Below, one piece after another: positions 18,075 to 27,103 of a DNA stretch of 64,000 nt. Positions within the stretch are counted from its first letter, which is position 1. Each line of letters begins with the position of its first letter. The stretch comes from Bacillus cereus (GTDB lineage: Bacteria > Bacillota > Bacilli > Bacillales > Bacillaceae_G), in assembly GCF_002584535.1 (NCBI RefSeq), contig NZ_NUOT01000024.1, forward strand, positions 124,001 to 188,000. Reading direction: 5' to 3'. The translations under genes and the position numbers were made by a program. The notes under the pieces are model-generated. The model was not told where the DNA came from. It ran no database searches and saw only the letters and a list, made by a program, of their open reading frames with translations.

Positions 18075-19337
18075 TTATAATCCGATATAAGGAGAAGGAT
18101 CAACGGCATTTGTTTTACCTACATTCCATTCACCGATATGAAGTTCGAAGTGTAAATGCTGTCCGAAAGATTGGCCAGTGTTTCCCATGAATCCTAATTG
18201 TTCGCCTTGTTTTACAGTTTGTCCGTTCGATACAGAACGACTGCTCATATGAGCGTATACTGTTGTATAAGTTTTACCATTGATACGATGTGATAAATAC
18301 ACGACATTTCCGTAACTGGATGACATCTCGGAACGAATGACAACGCCATCAGCAGCTGCAATAATTGGAACTGTTCCGGAAGCAGCGATATCAATTCCTT
18401 TATGGTTATCTAAAGAACGTGCGCCGAATCCAGATGTTTTTGAACCGGCTGCTGGCTTAATAAATCCACCTTTGTTTGTATCTTGTGGTGTTAGAGCAGC
18501 TTCTGAAGATGTAGTAGCTTGTTTCCGAGTTTCCTCTACCTTACGTGCCTCTTCAGCTTTCCGAGCTTCTTCTGCGCGTTTTTCTTCTTCAATCGCCTTT
18601 TGAACAGCTTGACGTTGATTTTCTAAAATACTTTTTGATTCTTCTAATCCTTCAATCTCAGAATCTACTTTTGATACTTTGGTATGTAAATCGTTAATAA
18701 GTGTCTGTTGTTCTTGTTGGTTTTTCTGAAGTTCTTGTTGTTTTTGCTCCAATTGTTGCTCGGATTCTTTTAGTTGTTGTTCTATTTTTTCAACGGCCTC
18801 TTTTTCTGCCTTTACAGTTTCTTGATCAGTTGTTTGCTTTTTTACGATGTCTGTGTCGTTATTTAAAATTAAACTAACAGAATACACATTATCGACAAGG
18901 TCGGCAAAATTGTTTGAGTTCATCAATACTTCAGTTATGATGTTTGTTCGTGGTTTCTCTTGCATAGATTGTAGTCGTTGTTTAATGACATCTTGGCGAG
19001 TGTCAATATTAGTTTGTAATTGCTCAATATGTTTCTTTTTTTCAGCAATTGTTTGTTGTGTTTTACTAATTTCTTTTTTTGTATCGTTTAATTCAGTTTC
19101 GTTTTTATTAATAGAAGTCGTTAAATCATCGATTTTTTTCTGTAATTCTTGTATTTCTTTTTCAATTTGTTCTTTCTCTGCTGATTTGTCCTGTAATTCT
19201 TGTTGATTGCCTTCTAACTCGGCTTGAATATTAGATAATTTATCTTGACTTGTTTCTGCATATGCTGGTGATAGCAAAGGAGAAACAAAAATAGTCCCTG
19301 CGGCTAAAACGCTGAAAGCTGCAAATTTCTTCTTCAT
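18075..19337 (-). CDS. Secreted coiled-coil M23 (LytM/EnvC-type) peptidoglycan hydrolase
   Basis: 420 residues. A signal peptide (MKKKFAAFSVLAAGTIFVSP..SPAYA) is followed by a long coiled coil (about residues 30-280) very rich in Gln, Glu and Lys. Then comes an M23 metallopeptidase domain (about 295-420). Its zinc-site motifs are complete: NHKGIDIAA (HxxxD), TVYAHMS and GQHLHFELH (HxH). The layout matches EnvC/CwlO-like cell-wall enzymes or hydrolase activators. With all ligands present it is likely an active endopeptidase, with the coiled coil perhaps docking to FtsEX. No ftsEX gene is adjacent. Confidence 0.88.
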   Translation of the reverse strand: MKKKFAAFSVLAAGTIFVSPLLSPAYAETSQDKLSNIQAELEGNQQELQDKSAEKEQIEKEIQELQKKIDDLTTSINKNETELNDTKKEISKTQQTIAEKKKHIEQLQTNIDTRQDVIKQRLQSMQEKPRTNIITEVLMNSNNFADLVDNVYSVSLILNNDTDIVKKQTTDQETVKAEKEAVEKIEQQLKESEQQLEQKQQELQKNQQEQQTLINDLHTKVSKVDSEIEGLEESKSILENQRQAVQKAIEEEKRAEEARKAEEARKVEETRKQATTSSEAALTPQDTNKGGFIKPAAGSKTSGFGARSLDNHKGIDIAASGTVPIIAAADGVVIRSEMSSSYGNVVYLSHRINGKTYTTVYAHMSSRSVSNGQTVKQGEQLGFMGNTGQSFGQHLHFELHIGEWNVGKTNAVDPSPYIGL

Positions 19338-19832
19338 TGTTGTCTAGCTCCCTTCTCTATGAATGTATATATCATAAGGAGAAGAAGAGTGTCTATTGTT
19401 GTAATCATAATGTAAAGGAAATTTTATAAAATTGCTAAGATTTGTCGGAATTTAGCATGATTTGGAGGAGTTTGTCATCAGTTTGAAACTATGTAATGGG
19501 ATCCAAAATCGGATTTTAAAATTTTTTTGATGTGAAACGAGTGAGAAATGTTGGCATTTTTCATAATGAAATCGTTTTTTTGAAACCTATAAATCACCAG
19601 TGAGGAATCGTTCTCATGTTAGGTTTTCTGACATGGGTTTTGTTTTTGTCAAGAAAATTATTTGTATTCATGCAAAGTTATTTTGTTGTCAGATTTAATT
19701 TTATGATTTATCATTTTAAACAGGGACAAATGTAGTGAATTGTCGAATAATATGTAATACTCTTAATTTCACTGTTTCATAACAAACGAGAAAAATAGAG
19801 TAAAAGCATCTAAGAAGGGGGTTGCAGCAAGT
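19338..19832. other. Long non-coding gap between divergent M23 and symporter genes
   Basis: 495 bases of AT-rich DNA holding the promoters of both flanking genes. I see no supported gene. A weak hairpin (AAACCTA near 19582 with TTAGGTTT near 19618) and a small stem AAAATC/GATTTT near 19505 followed by T residues are visible. The second could end a short transcript. No known riboswitch motif was recognised. Confidence 0.4.
19686..19714 (+). promoter_or_regulatory. Possible promoter of the dicarboxylate symporter
   Basis: TTGTCA (19686-19691), 17-base spacer, TATCAT (19709-19714), 119 bases ahead of the start codon. Confidence 0.4.
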
Positions 19833-21104
19833 ATGAAAAGAATTGGACTTGCATGGCAAATTTTAATAGGTCTTGCGCTGGGTATTGCGGTAGGGGCGAT
19901 TTTTTATGGCAATACAGCAGTTGTAGGATACTTACAACCAATTGGTGATATTTTCATTCGATTAATTAAAATGATTGTTGTACCAATTGTCGTAGCGAGC
20001 ATCGTTGTTGGTGTTGCTGGCGTAGGTGATGTAAAGAAGCTTGGACGATTAGGCGGAAAAACAATTATTTATTTTGAAATCATTACAACAATTGCAATCG
20101 TTGTAGGCCTACTGGTAGCGAATATTTTCCAACCAGGACAAGGCGTAGATATGAGTAAATTAACAAAGACAGATATTTCTAAATATACACACACGACAGA
20201 ACAAGTACAGAGTCACTCTTTTGCAGATACATTTGTAAACATTGTTCCGACAAATATTGTGAAATCTCTAGCTGATGGTGATATGCTTGCTATCATTTTC
20301 TTCTCTGTACTATTTGGTTTAGGCGTTGCAGCAATTGGTGAAAGAGGAAGACCAGTTCTTCAATTTTTCCAAGGTGTGGCAGATGCGATGTTTTATGTAA
20401 CGAACCAAGTTATGAAATTTGCACCGTTTGGTGTATTTGCTTTAATTGGTGTTACAGTTTCTACATTTGGTCTATCGTCATTAATCCCATTAGGGAAATT
20501 GCTCATTGTCGTATATGGAGCAATGATTTTCTTCGTTGTCGTTGTATTAGGCTTGACAGCGAAAATATTCGGAATTAATATTTTCCAATTCTTCAAGATT
20601 TTGAAAGATGAACTTATTTTAGCATATTCTACTGCAAGTTCAGAAACGGTTTTACCGAAAATTATGGAGAAAATGGAGAAGTTTGGTTGTCCAAAAGCAA
20701 TTACTTCTTTCGTTATTCCGACAGGTTATTCGTTTAACTTAGATGGATCTACATTATATCAAGCAATTGCAGCAATTTTCTTAGCGCAAATGTATGGTAT
20801 TGATTTATCAATTTCGCAGCAAGTTACATTATTGCTTGTATTAATGGTGACATCTAAAGGGATTGCGGGTGTACCAGGCGTATCATTCGTTGTATTGTTA
20901 GCAACACTTGGCACAGTAGGTATTCCGCCGGAAGGCTTAGCATTTATCGCAGGTATTGACCGTATTTTAGATATGGCTCGTACAGCAGTTAACGTAGTTG
21001 GTAACTCTTTAGCAGCTGTTGTTATGTCTAAGTGGGAAGGTCAATATGATGAAGCAAAAGGACAAGCTTATCTAAAAGAACTTTCAGAGAAGCGAGCAGC
21101 TTAA
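19833..21104 (+). CDS. Dicarboxylate/amino acid:cation symporter (glutamate/aspartate type)
   Basis: 423 residues of the DAACS family (GltP/GltT/DctA). It has eight membrane helices and two re-entrant loops. The first hairpin carries the serine-rich STASSETVLP near residues 266-275. The NMDGT-like motif of helix 7 appears as NLDGSTLY. The second hairpin has SKGIAGVPGVSFV. It imports glutamate/aspartate or C4-dicarboxylates with protons or sodium, and which of these is not decidable from sequence. ATG follows AAGAAGGGGGTTG. It is monocistronic. Confidence 0.92.
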   Translation: MKRIGLAWQILIGLALGIAVGAIFYGNTAVVGYLQPIGDIFIRLIKMIVVPIVVASIVVGVAGVGDVKKLGRLGGKTIIYFEIITTIAIVVGLLVANIFQPGQGVDMSKLTKTDISKYTHTTEQVQSHSFADTFVNIVPTNIVKSLADGDMLAIIFFSVLFGLGVAAIGERGRPVLQFFQGVADAMFYVTNQVMKFAPFGVFALIGVTVSTFGLSSLIPLGKLLIVVYGAMIFFVVVVLGLTAKIFGINIFQFFKILKDELILAYSTASSETVLPKIMEKMEKFGCPKAITSFVIPTGYSFNLDGSTLYQAIAAIFLAQMYGIDLSISQQVTLLLVLMVTSKGIAGVPGVSFVVLLATLGTVGIPPEGLAFIAGIDRILDMARTAVNVVGNSLAAVVMSKWEGQYDEAKGQAYLKELSEKRAA

Positions 21105-21116
21105 TTGGTAATGAAT

Positions 21117-21146
21117 AAAGCCCTCACAATAGAGTGAGGGCTTTTC
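21117..21146 (+). terminator. Symporter terminator
   Basis: AAAGCCCTCAC-AATA-GAGTGAGGGCTTTT, a near-perfect stem. Confidence 0.88.
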
Positions 21147-21170
21147 TGCATAGAGAATGGAGAGGGAATA

Positions 21171-21689
21171 ATGAAAAGAAAGTATGGGGATGGTTCTTCT
21201 TGGAATCGGTTAATAGAGAAAACATATGAAGTAAAGGCAATAGAGCAAGGTATGTTAGGTATATTGCGTATACAAAAGGTAAAAGAGCCGAGCTATAAGA
21301 AATATAATGATCGAGAGCTTTGTATTGTAGATGCAGGTTATACGTGGGTGCAGTATTTTATAAACGATAAGAACTTTGCCATCACAGCTATGTTAAATGA
21401 AAAAAGGGAATTAGTGCAGTATTATATTGATGTGGCTAAAGAATATAAAATAGATGAGCGAGGTATGCCATATTTTGATGATTTATATTTGGATGTAGTG
21501 TTATTACCTAATAGGGATATATATTTGCTTGATGAAGATGAATTAGAAGAGGCATATAGAGATGGAGATATTTCTAAAGAGGAATATAATGAATCGGTGG
21601 ATACAGCAAAATGGCTTATCGAAGTAATTGAAAAAGAAAAATTCCCTTGGATTACAATTTTAGAAAAAGAAATTCAAAAATTAAAATGA
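21171..21689 (+). CDS. DUF402-domain protein
   Basis: 172 residues. The DUF402 core is recognisable: DAGYTWVQYF, YYIDVAKEYKIDERGMPYFDDLYLDVVLLPNR and LDEDELEEAYRDGDISKEEY. Some DUF402/FomD-like proteins hydrolyse nucleoside diphosphates or phosphate esters, so a phosphatase-like activity is plausible but unproven here. It is acidic and soluble, transcribed alone, and preceded by AGAGGGAA. Confidence 0.8.
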   Translation: MKRKYGDGSSWNRLIEKTYEVKAIEQGMLGILRIQKVKEPSYKKYNDRELCIVDAGYTWVQYFINDKNFAITAMLNEKRELVQYYIDVAKEYKIDERGMPYFDDLYLDVVLLPNRDIYLLDEDELEEAYRDGDISKEEYNESVDTAKWLIEVIEKEKFPWITILEKEIQKLK

Positions 21690-21773
21690 ATATTTTTCGT
21701 TTGTAATGCTTGATTTATTCGTACTTTTGTATAAATATCAAAAAAATACCAACTATTTTTATACAAATAATAA

Positions 21774-21802
21774 TTGACTTTTGATTAGTAAGCGGGTAAA
21801 GT
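21774..21802 (+). promoter_or_regulatory. Likely promoter of the metT SAM leader
   Basis: TTGACT (21774-21779), 17-base spacer, TAAAGT (21797-21802), about 38 bases before the aptamer. Confidence 0.5.
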
Positions 21803-21840
21803 TAGGGAAGAAATTATTATTAAAAAATAAAATATGAAAC

Positions 21841-21947
21841 CTTCTTATAAAGAGAGGCGGAGGGACTGGCCCTACGATGCCTCGGCAGCGGACTCACGAT
21901 AGAGTGCTGTGCCAAATCCAGCAAGCATGTGCTTGAAAGATGAGGAG
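21841..21947 (+). promoter_or_regulatory. SAM-I riboswitch (S box) ahead of metT
   Basis: P1 pairs CTTCTTAT (21841-21848) with ATGAGGAG (21940-21947). Core motifs are AGAGGCGGAGGGACTGGCCC, GATGCCTCGGCAGC, CTGTGCCAAATCCAGCA and TGAAAGATGAG. It is a second SAM sensor in the same window, controlling a methionine-type transporter. Confidence 0.95.
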
Positions 21948-21967
21948 AGTGTTTCTTATAGATGTAT

Positions 21968-21999
21968 AAGACCTCTTCTCTTTGGAAGAGGTCTTTTGT
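21968..21999 (+). terminator. SAM riboswitch terminator ahead of metT
   Basis: AAGACCTCTTC pairs with GAAGAGGTCTTTT around CTTTG. Confidence 0.9.
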
Positions 22000-22041
22000 T
22001 ATTGGATAGAAAAGGTTTAGAATTAGGGGAGAGATGTTATT

Positions 22042-23358
22042 TTGAAACAAACGAGAGGAAATGGCTTAGCATTATTACCACTTGGAATATTTTTAGCACT
22101 ATTTATTGGTTCTGGAATCATTACAGGTGATTTTTATAAATTGCCGATACTAGTAGCGATTTTAATTGCTGTAGGAATTGCATTAGCGATGAATAGAAAA
22201 GAAAGTTTTACAGCAAAAGTAGAACGGTTTGCCAAAGGGGCTGGTAATCCGGATATTATGATTATGGTGTTAATCTTTGTACTTGCAGGTGCGTTTTCTG
22301 AAACAGCAAAAGGAATGGGTGGAGTTGATTCTACAGTTAATTTAGCGCTGTCTATTTTACCGCAAGGATTTATCGTTGCTGGAATTTTTGTTATAGGGTC
22401 CTTTATTTCATTAGCAATGGGAACTTCAATGGGAACGATTGCTGCATTAGCACCAATTGCAGTCGGTATTAGCCAACAAACAGATATTTCTATTGCACTA
22501 GTAATGGCAACAGTTGTTGGCGGAGCGATGTTTGGTGATAATTTATCATTTATTTCTGATACAACAATTGCAGCGGTTCGCTCGCAAGGTACGGAAATGA
22601 AGGATAAGTTTAAAACAAACTTTTTAATTGTATTACCAGCTGCTGTTATTACCATCGTATTATTGGTTGTGCTTACACTTGGAAATGATGCAGAAATAAA
22701 AGCTCATGCATTCGATTGGGTGAAAATTTTACCGTATGCGGGTGTGTTAATAACCGCGTTACTTGGTTGGAATGTACTTATTGTATTAACGGGCGGAACG
22801 GTTTTATCAGGTATTATTGGTCTTATTGATGGGAGTTACACATTGGCAAGCTTCTTTAAAAGTGTAACAACAGGAATTAATGGTATGATGGAGCTAGTAC
22901 TTTTATCGATTTTAATCGGAGGAATGGTTGAAATCATTCAATATAATGGTGGTATTCAGTATTTAATGGACGTATTAACACGTAATATTCGTTCGAAAAA
23001 AGGTGCTGAATTTGGAATTGCTGGTTTAGTAAGCATGACAAATATGTGCACAGCGAATAACACGATTTCTATCATATTTACTGGCCCTCTTGCAAAAAAC
23101 ATTGCGGATCAATATGAAATTGATCCACGAAAATCAGCAAGTGTATTGGATCTTTTCTCATGTTGTATACAAGGGTTGATTCCGTATGGTGCTCAAATGT
23201 TAACGGCAGCAGGATTTGCAGCATTGTCACCGGTTGAATTGTTACCATATGCGTTTTATCCAATTTTGGTTGGGATTTGTGGTGTGATTTCTATCTTAAT
23301 AGGCTTTCCGCGATTTTCAAAAGTAGCAGAAAAAAAGCAATATCATAAAACAGCTTGA
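22042..23358 (+). CDS. metT: NhaC-family transporter, predicted methionine permease MetT
   Basis: 438 residues, about 11-12 membrane helices, of the NhaC/ion-transporter superfamily. The start is TTG behind GGGGAGAG. By sequence alone it would be called a sodium/proton antiporter. S-box-regulated members of this family are the predicted methionine transporter MetT in comparative genomics, and the SAM riboswitch directly upstream puts this gene in that group. Transport of methionine is inference from regulation, not from a residue motif. The gene ends in its own terminator. Confidence 0.85.
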   Translation: MKQTRGNGLALLPLGIFLALFIGSGIITGDFYKLPILVAILIAVGIALAMNRKESFTAKVERFAKGAGNPDIMIMVLIFVLAGAFSETAKGMGGVDSTVNLALSILPQGFIVAGIFVIGSFISLAMGTSMGTIAALAPIAVGISQQTDISIALVMATVVGGAMFGDNLSFISDTTIAAVRSQGTEMKDKFKTNFLIVLPAAVITIVLLVVLTLGNDAEIKAHAFDWVKILPYAGVLITALLGWNVLIVLTGGTVLSGIIGLIDGSYTLASFFKSVTTGINGMMELVLLSILIGGMVEIIQYNGGIQYLMDVLTRNIRSKKGAEFGIAGLVSMTNMCTANNTISIIFTGPLAKNIADQYEIDPRKSASVLDLFSCCIQGLIPYGAQMLTAAGFAALSPVELLPYAFYPILVGICGVISILIGFPRFSKVAEKKQYHKTA

Positions 23359-23383
23359 CCTTAATGTGAATCGTATAGGATAT

Positions 23384-23419
23384 AAAAACGCTCAGCCAAT
23401 AAATGCTGGGCGTTTTTTG
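23384..23419 (+). terminator. metT terminator
   Basis: AAAACGCTCAGC pairs with GCTGGGCGTTTTTT. Confidence 0.88.
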
Positions 23420-23423
23420 CTAC

Positions 23424-23846
23424 TTATAAATCCTTCTTTAAATAGTAATGCTTATAGTCTCTTCCTACATTATCAAGAATACCAAATTCTTGATAACCGT
23501 GCTTTTTATAAAAGTCTAAGGCTTGAAAGCTTAAAGTATCAACTTTTATAAAATCACAACTTCTTTCTAAAGCAATTTTTTCTACTTCTAACAACAATTT
23601 GGATCCATATCCTAATTTGCGGATGTCTTCATCAATCAAAAGAGTATGAATCTCTAACCAGTTCCAGCAAACTTCACCTAATAGTCCTCCGCGGACCTTG
23701 TCATTTTCATCTTTAAGAAATAAATGAATTTCTGAGTATCTTCCTCTTAAATCTGGTGGGAAATGTTTTAAATTATATTCGTAAAGAGCATTGTTGATAT
23801 AGTTTTTATCGGCAGTATTCATTTCTTTTACAATATGAAAATTCAT
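23424..23846 (-). CDS. GNAT-family N-acetyltransferase
   Basis: 140 residues with the GNAT acetyl-CoA-binding segment EDIRKLGYGSKLLLEVEKIA (motif A). It is followed by the CDFIKVDTLSFQALDFYKKHGYQEFG tail typical of small acetyltransferases. The substrate is unknown, and no resistance or tRNA context is adjacent. Convergent with metT; the short gap holds the metT terminator. The ribosome site AAAGGGAGAC lies upstream on the minus strand. Confidence 0.85.
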   Translation of the reverse strand: MNFHIVKEMNTADKNYINNALYEYNLKHFPPDLRGRYSEIHLFLKDENDKVRGGLLGEVCWNWLEIHTLLIDEDIRKLGYGSKLLLEVEKIALERSCDFIKVDTLSFQALDFYKKHGYQEFGILDNVGRDYKHYYLKKDL

Positions 23847-24035
23847 AATATAAGTCTCCCTTTATTTGGATATAGCCTTCTTCCTCATTTTAACATATTT
23901 TTCAAAGTTAATTTCTAAAAATTTTGATTTTGTGTAAACTTCACTATATTTAACTTTAAAGCGAATATTATCATTCAAAGTAGCAAAAAAGTCTTTGTTT
24001 CTATATATATGAGATTTGTAAAGGGCTGAATGCGA

Positions 24036-24053
24036 CTCAGTCTTAAGTCCGAG
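24036..24053 (+). promoter_or_regulatory. Putative LiaR operator ahead of the lia operon
   Basis: CTCAGTCTTAAGTCCGAG is an imperfect palindrome (7 of 9 pairs), 85 bases before the first lia gene. Its AGTC-TTAAGTC core resembles operators of the LiaR/VraR/CesR regulator family, a recollection rather than a calculation. LiaR autoregulation of the operon is the known Bacillus arrangement. Confidence 0.5.
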
Positions 24054-24137
24054 ATGAAAACGGTTCTTAAGCTCGTTATGGAAAAACGAAAAAATAGTTA
24101 AGATAAGAGTATCAAATCGAAGGGAGGCAAGCACAAG

Positions 24138-24494
24138 ATGAAACAATTTCTAGCGTTTATCGCAGCTGGTATTTTGGCTTTAATTGCTCTTGGAAGTCTT
24201 GCTGGTATAGTAGGATTCGCAATTGGAGCAGGAATTGTGTATTGGAGCTATAAATCATTTGTGCGGGCACAATCATTTTTTGGGAAATTAGCTTGGGGTA
24301 TTGGTGGTTTAATCGGCTTGTCAATCGCCCTATCTCATTCACCGGCATTAATCGGTATTGCGGCATTAGTAGTTCTATACTACGGATACCGTGAGTGGAA
24401 AAAAGAAAAACATGTAGTAGTTGATTCTGCTTCAGAAGGTTCTAAACCATATAGTAACTTTGAAGATGAATGGAATAAGTTAATGAAAAACTAA
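24138..24494 (+). CDS. LiaI-like (Lmo0954-type) membrane protein
   Basis: 118 residues with three hydrophobic stretches (about 3-35, 52-68 and 72-84) and a charged cytoplasmic tail (REWKKEKH...EWNKLMKN). It is the first gene of the envelope-stress operon, just ahead of pspA. In B. subtilis LiaI anchors the PspA-like LiaH at the membrane. Position and topology suggest the same here, though sequence similarity to LiaI itself is not obvious to me. ATG follows GGGAGG. Confidence 0.8.
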   Translation: MKQFLAFIAAGILALIALGSLAGIVGFAIGAGIVYWSYKSFVRAQSFFGKLAWGIGGLIGLSIALSHSPALIGIAALVVLYYGYREWKKEKHVVVDSASEGSKPYSNFEDEWNKLMKN

Positions 24495-24539
24495 TATAAA
24501 ACAACTTAAATCATAAAATAAAAGAGAGGAAGATTTATA

Positions 24540-25202
24540 ATGAAACAATCTTTATTCGGACGTGTGCGCGATGCAATTTTAGCAGATTTTCATAATGTAT
24601 TAGATGAGAAAGAAAGAAAGAATCCAATCGCTATGTTAAACCAATATTTACGCGATAGTGAGCGTGAAGTAACAAAAATTGAAAAGTTAATCCAACGTCA
24701 TAAAACATTAAAATCTAACTTTGCTCGTGAACTTGAACAGGCTCGTTACTTCGTAAATAAGAGATCAAAGCAAGCTGTAATTGCGCAAGAAGCAGGAGAA
24801 ATGCAATTGCATGAACGTGCATTAGAAGAAGTAGCATACTACGAAGGGCAAGTGGCTCGACTAGAAGAAATGTATGCAGGTGTAGTGGAGCAAATTGATG
24901 AATTAGAACGCCGTCTTTCTGAAATGAAAAATAAGCTAAAAGAAATGAATGCAAAGCGTATGGAATTAATGGCACGCGAAAATATGGCTCATGCGAACCG
25001 TCGTATGAATACAGCTCTTCATAAAATGGATGAGAATAATCCGTTCTTACGATTTGAAGAAATTGAAGATCACATTCGTGATTTAGAGCTTCGTATGAAT
25101 GAGGATCATGAGCGTGATACATTTGATATGAAAATTGCAAAACTTGAACGCGAAATGAAAGAAAAAAATGAAGTATCTTTAGACAAAGAAGTAATAAAAT
25201 AA
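24540..25202 (+). CDS. liaH: PspA/IM30-family protein (LiaH)
   Basis: 220 residues, almost entirely helical coiled coil. The family N-terminus (SLFGRVRDAILADFHNVLDEKE) and NPIAMLNQYLRDSEREV are clear. PspA/IM30 proteins are ESCRT-III relatives that form large rings on stressed membranes. It lies 45 bases after the LiaI-like gene behind AGAGAGGAAG. A hairpin after the gene would make it and the first gene more abundant than liaFSR. Confidence 0.92.
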   Translation: MKQSLFGRVRDAILADFHNVLDEKERKNPIAMLNQYLRDSEREVTKIEKLIQRHKTLKSNFARELEQARYFVNKRSKQAVIAQEAGEMQLHERALEEVAYYEGQVARLEEMYAGVVEQIDELERRLSEMKNKLKEMNAKRMELMARENMAHANRRMNTALHKMDENNPFLRFEEIEDHIRDLELRMNEDHERDTFDMKIAKLEREMKEKNEVSLDKEVIK

Positions 25203-25239
25203 TTGTAGTATATTATAAAATGAGCTTATGATATAGTGG

Positions 25240-25280
25240 TAGAAGAAAAGGTGTTGGAAAGCAATACCTTTTTCTTCTAT
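25240..25280 (+). terminator. Internal terminator/attenuator between liaH and liaF
   Basis: AGAAGAAAAGGT-loop-ACCTTTTTCTTCT, with a short T run. It separates the two effector genes from liaFSR, so read-through would be partial. Confidence 0.7.
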
Positions 25281-25309
25281 TTATATGTAACAAGAAGGGG
25301 GGAGCTGAA

Positions 25310-26050
25310 ATGAAGAAACAATTTTCAAAAACACAATTATTGGGGATGCTCCTCATCGTATTTGGATTTGGTCTTTTTCTTGATATGGTTCTCGGACATT
25401 TTGAACCAGGGGCCCTTATTTTTGCGTTTATTATGATTATGTTCGGAAGGCATTATCGGAAAAAGAATCGTTATGTGAGAGGGAATGTGTTTTTATTTGT
25501 TGGGGGGATTGTTTTTTTATTCTTCCTGTTTTCATCAGCGGCCTTCGTGCTAGTTGTATTTGCTTGCATAGCTTTTATTGGTTATCAACTTATTCAAGGA
25601 CAGCAGAAACCAAAAACTATACAAGTTGAAATTAAGGAAAAAGGATATATAGATGAAGAAAAACAAATTTATCGCACAGAACCATACCTTAAGAATATAA
25701 TGGTTGGTAACATAAGAATGATGGACCATATTTATGAGTTAGAAGATATTAATGTCCAGTACGGAGTCGGTGATGTTGAAATTGATTTGACAACGGCAAT
25801 GATTCCCGAAGGAGAAACGGTCATTGTTATTCGTGGTGTTATTGGGAACATTCGTTTATATGTTCCGTATGATATCGAACTATCTTTAAACCATTCTGTC
25901 ATCATGGGGAGAGTTTCGCTTCCGGGGCATGAAGAAACAGGTTTTAATCGAAATGTGACGTTTAGGACAGAACAGTATAAAGAAACTCCTCGCCGAATTA
26001 AAATTATTTCTTCGCTTGTCGTAGGCGATACGGAAGTGAGGAAAGTATAA
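25310..26050 (+). CDS. liaF: LiaF, negative regulator of the LiaSR system
   Basis: 246 residues. The N-terminal half has about four membrane segments (residues 8-30, 33-47, 60-75 and 76-92). The C-terminal half is the cytoplasmic beta-rich DUF2154/LiaF domain with NIMVGNIRMMDH, VQYGVGDVEIDLTTAMIPEG and VIRGVIGNIRLYVPYDIEL. In Bacillus, LiaF keeps the LiaS kinase quiet without cell-wall stress. Its stop overlaps the liaS start by one base (TAATG). Confidence 0.92.
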   Translation: MKKQFSKTQLLGMLLIVFGFGLFLDMVLGHFEPGALIFAFIMIMFGRHYRKKNRYVRGNVFLFVGGIVFLFFLFSSAAFVLVVFACIAFIGYQLIQGQQKPKTIQVEIKEKGYIDEEKQIYRTEPYLKNIMVGNIRMMDHIYELEDINVQYGVGDVEIDLTTAMIPEGETVIVIRGVIGNIRLYVPYDIELSLNHSVIMGRVSLPGHEETGFNRNVTFRTEQYKETPRRIKIISSLVVGDTEVRKV

Positions 26051-27102
26051 TGAAAAAGCAAGGAAATATTTCATGGATGTACATCCGTTATTCTATGTTA
26101 TCTTCTGTTAGTATTGCACTTATTTGTACAGTTGTATATGTATGGAAAAGCGGACAGGATGTATATGATTTATTATGGAAAGAATCCATTGCTTCTGTTC
26201 CAATCGGCTTGTTAATTATAAGTACAAGTCTTCTTATGGGTGGAATTGTAGGATATGCGATTGGTTATTATATGCAGCAGCGTATTCAAGGCTTGAATAC
26301 TTTCTTGTTTGAAGTAGAGCGTGGGAACTTTCCAAAGGATGTTTCGTTTACTGCAGAAGATGAATTTCATGAAGTAGAACGAAAAGTAATTGCGCTTGCT
26401 CGAAGATTAGAGGAACAAGCTGGGTTATTTCAAAAGGTAACGAATGAACGAGCTCATTGGAATGAAGAAATGAGACAAGAAGCGATTTCTCAGGAAAGGC
26501 ATCGACTAGCAAGGGAACTGCATGATTCAGTGAGTCAGCAGCTTTTTGCAATGTCTATGATGATGTCAGCGATTAATGAACAAGTAGATCATATGCCAGA
26601 AACAACGAAAAAACAATTACAACTTGTAGAAAATATGGTTGTCAATGCGCAATCGGAAATGAGAGCATTACTTCTCCATTTACGTCCTGTACAACTTGAA
26701 GGTAAAAAGTTAACAGAGGGTATAGAGGAGTTGTTAACAGAACTTTCTAGAAAACAACATATGAAAATTGAATGGTTGATTGAACCGATTCAATTAAAAA
26801 AAGGTGTAGAAGATCATTTATTCCGTATTGTACAAGAGGCATTGTCTAATACATTACGACATGCCAAAGCGAAGAAAACGGAGGTACGCCTTCGCCAAAT
26901 TGATCAATATGCGATTTTGAAAATCATTGATGATGGTGTTGGATTTGAAGTAGGTGTCAATAAAGCTGGATCATATGGTCTAAGGTCCATTCAAGAGCGT
27001 GTTCATGAAATTGGTGGAACATTAAAGGTGCTAAGTTTTCCGAATAAAGGTACACAAATTGAAGTGAAAGTACCAATTATGATAGAGAGAGAGGAAGAGT
27101 AG
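26050..27102 (+). CDS. liaS: Sensor histidine kinase LiaS
   Basis: 350 residues. Two membrane helices (about 13-30 and 52-76) enclose a very short extracellular loop, the intramembrane-sensing type. A HAMP region follows, then a HisKA_3 dimerisation domain with the phospho-acceptor in [20 protein letters not shown]. The ATPase domain has [12 protein letters not shown] and DDGVGF. It senses cell-wall antibiotics through LiaF and phosphorylates LiaR. Confidence 0.95.
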   Translation: MKKQGNISWMYIRYSMLSSVSIALICTVVYVWKSGQDVYDLLWKESIASVPIGLLIISTSLLMGGIVGYAIGYYMQQRIQGLNTFLFEVERGNFPKDVSFTAEDEFHEVERKVIALARRLEEQAGLFQKVTNERAHWNEEMRQEAISQERHRLARELHDSVSQQLFAMSMMMSAINEQVDHMPETTKKQLQLVENMVVNAQSEMRALLLHLRPVQLEGKKLTEGIEELLTELSRKQHMKIEWLIEPIQLKKGVEDHLFRIVQEALSNTLRHAKAKKTEVRLRQIDQYAILKIIDDGVGFEVGVNKAGSYGLRSIQERVHEIGGTLKVLSFPNKGTQIEVKVPIMIEREEE

Positions 27103-27103
27103 C

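Noticed and set aside
22134-22655. 173-residue minus-strand frame inside metT
   Set aside because: Antisense shadow of the transporter; no start signals.
22042-23358. Call as a plain sodium/proton antiporter NhaC
   Set aside because: The SAM riboswitch directly upstream makes the methionine-transporter assignment (MetT) more likely.
23862-24146. 94-residue minus-strand reading frame in the gap before the lia operon
   Set aside because: No ribosome site, a start inside the first lia gene, and it covers the putative LiaR operator. The composition is that of random AT-rich DNA.
24715-25140. 141-residue minus-strand frame inside liaH
   Set aside because: Antisense of a coiled-coil gene, which often stays open by codon bias. 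No ribosome site.
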